Assembly (NCBI GenBank): GCA_009700815.1
Contig: WLLG01000142.1
Span: 1-6,218 of the forward strand
Length of the DNA: 6,218 nucleotides
Reading direction: 5' to 3'
Source of the DNA: Actinomycetota bacterium
GTDB lineage: Bacteria; Actinomycetota; Acidimicrobiia; Acidimicrobiales; Microtrichaceae
Of this stretch, positions 5,661 through 6,218 are shown one piece after another. The notes beneath the pieces are model-generated. The model was not told the DNA's origin and ran no database searches. It saw only the letters and a program-made list of their open reading frames with translations. Position numbers and translations under genes: made by a program. The first letter of the stretch is position 1, and each line of letters opens with the position of its first letter.

Positions 5661-6218
5661 GCCCATCAGACCCGCCTTCCAGCACCGCTGCACACAATTC
5701 TGCGAGTTTCGATTTTGCCGGGGCTGCAGTGTTGGTAACCGGGGGTAGTAGCGGCATCGGATATGCCATTGCTCAAGGCTTTGCTGCAGCCGGAGCTGAG
5801 GTCATCGTGACTGGCACTAAAGCCTCGGCTGCCGAGTACGCCGTTGACCTTGACGGGTTCGGATACCGGCAGGTTGAACTCACCGATGCGGAATCGGTAG
5901 ATGTACTCGTGGCCTCACTCAGTGCGTTGGATGTGTTGGTCAACAACGCCGGTGCGAGCTTGCCCAAGGGTTTAGACGAATGGAGCCCCGAGGGTTTCGC
6001 CGCAGCCGTTGAGCTGAACTTGGTTGGCCCAATGCGCCTAACGACCGCTTGTCGTCGTTTGCTCTTTGCGAGCGAACTCTCTGGCGGTGCAAGCGTGATC
6101 AACATGTCTTCAATGACTGCGTTTCGGGCTACCGAAATTGTGCCGGGTTACGGCTCAGCCAAAGCGGGGCTCGTTACTTGGACTGCAAACCTCGCACGCC
6201 GCTGGTCCAGCCGCAATG
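5657..6218 (+). CDS. Short-chain dehydrogenase/reductase (SDR), C-terminus cut by the window edge
   Basis: 187 codons of a classical SDR that interconverts an alcohol and a carbonyl using NAD(P)(H). After a polar tail of about 20 residues come the Rossmann signature VTGGSSGIG (27-35), LVNNAG (94-99), and the catalytic set Ser152, Tyr165 and Lys169 (YGSAK, 165-169) at the usual 13- and 4-residue spacing. At the end of the second strand it reads VTGTKAS with no acidic residue, resembling FabG-like enzymes, which suggests NADPH over NADH (inference). A complete SDR is about 250 residues, so roughly 60-80 are missing to the right. ATG 5657 overlaps the preceding TGA as ATGA, and GGAG (5648-5651) lies 5 nt upstream, so it is translated from the same transcript. 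In this setting it could act on the alcohol released from, or destined for, a sulfate ester, but the substrate cannot be read from the sequence. Confidence 0.88.
   Translation, partial: MSPSDPPSSTAAHNSASFDFAGAAVLVTGGSSGIGYAIAQGFAAAGAEVIVTGTKASAAEYAVDLDGFGYRQVELTDAESVDVLVASLSALDVLVNNAGASLPKGLDEWSPEGFAAAVELNLVGPMRLTTACRRLLFASELSGGASVINMSSMTAFRATEIVPGYGSAKAGLVTWTANLARRWSSRN

Overview
The window most likely comes from an Actinomycetota-type bacterium, possibly Acidimicrobiia. This rests on moderately GC-rich coding DNA, a GTG start, a PstS-like lipoprotein and an Actinobacteria-style set of sulfotransferase, short alkylsulfatase-like and SDR genes. The assignment is an inference from gene content and codon style, not from a marker gene. 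No rRNA, tRNA, CRISPR array, insertion sequence or transposase was found, and coding density is high.

Left part (1-2154): two divergent genes share a 122-bp intergenic region. The minus-strand gene runs off the left edge. It encodes a four-helix membrane protein that resembles DUF4239 (bestrophin-like) and continues into the first strand and helix of a type I periplasmic-binding (Leu/Ile/Val-type, Peripla_BP_6) domain. It has 350 uninterrupted codons within the window. The plus-strand gene encodes a PstS-family solute-binding lipoprotein. No ABC permease or ATPase gene is visible, so both binding proteins look like orphans here.

Right part (2217-6218): four plus-strand genes are packed as a probable operon. 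They are a sugar-phosphate isomerase/epimerase-like TIM barrel, a PAPS-type sulfotransferase (Sulfotransfer_3), a short type III alkylsulfatase-like metallo-beta-lactamase-fold protein, and an SDR oxidoreductase cut by the right edge. The last three are joined by stop/start overlaps (TGATG, then ATGA). The 64-bp gap before the sulfotransferase is the only sizeable gap in the set. It can fold into a nested stem-loop with a competing or pseudoknotted pairing next to the ribosome binding site.

A working idea is that the operon handles a sulfate ester or its alcohol. The sulfotransferase could make an ester, the alkylsulfatase-like protein could cleave or bind one, and the SDR could oxidise or reduce the alcohol/carbonyl. 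The substrate is unknown. The metal site of the sulfatase-like protein departs from the textbook pattern, so catalysis should not be assumed.
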